5,813 bases of DNA from Gammaproteobacteria bacterium (GTDB taxonomy: Bacteria; Pseudomonadota; Gammaproteobacteria; Pseudomonadales; Pseudohongiellaceae): the NCBI GenBank assembly GCA_002684935.1, contig NYWC01000124.1:1-5813 (forward strand), given 5' to 3'. Both the position numbers and the translations under genes were made by a program. Below, piece by piece: positions 5,797-5,813 of this stretch (position 1 is the first letter of the stretch; every line of letters begins with the position of its first letter). The notes under the pieces were generated by a model. It was not told the DNA's origin, ran no database searches, and was given only the letters and a program-made list of their open reading frames with translations.

Positions 5797-5813
5797 TAAT
5801 TATTTAAAGGATT

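Overview
The window looks like part of the late (structural and packaging) region of a tailed double-stranded DNA phage (Caudoviricetes), probably an environmental and possibly marine one. Every gene I can support lies on the minus strand, so the biology reads from position 5813 down to position 1. The genes are packed tightly: 1 to 14 base overlaps or gaps of 2 to 4 bases, with one ATGA-type overlap. The two larger gaps each hold a sigma70-type promoter. The base composition is moderately AT-rich. There are no tRNAs, integrase, transposase or CRISPR repeats, and no gene for a bacterial metabolic function. The host cannot be named from this sequence.

Layout in the direction of transcription. 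(1) Positions 5796-5698: a 32-residue candidate membrane peptide. (2) Positions 5681-5652: a promoter with perfect TTGACA and TATAAT boxes. (3) Positions 5625-5014: a compact C5-cytosine-methyltransferase-like protein with HPPC and ENP motifs and no room for a normal target-recognition domain. (4) Positions 5039-4935: a 34-residue membrane peptide. (5) Positions 4930-4631: a small acidic phage protein of unknown role. (6) Positions 4627-2201: an 808-residue Ser/Thr/Gly-rich beta-sandwich fibre or virion surface protein. (7) Positions 2198-1542: a 218-residue structural protein built from two copies of a module that also ends the 808-residue protein. (8) Positions 1545-1063: a protein ending in a tail-assembly-chaperone-like domain. 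(9) Positions 1042-1014: a second promoter, placed so close to the next ATG that the message would be leaderless. (10) Positions 1006-545: a likely small terminase subunit. (11) Positions 558-337: a coiled-coil plus single-membrane-segment protein like XhlA/holin accessory proteins. (12) Positions 337-1: the start of another fibre-type protein that runs off the window.

As a whole, the first promoter would drive the methyltransferase and the fibre/tail genes, and the second would start a packaging/lysis/fibre unit. Both promoters share TTCTTGACATT around the -35 box, so they may be controlled together. The least ordinary points are the leaderless terminase-type gene, the three-copy YGLE module spread over two adjacent genes, the shortened methyltransferase, and the three small membrane proteins around these genes.
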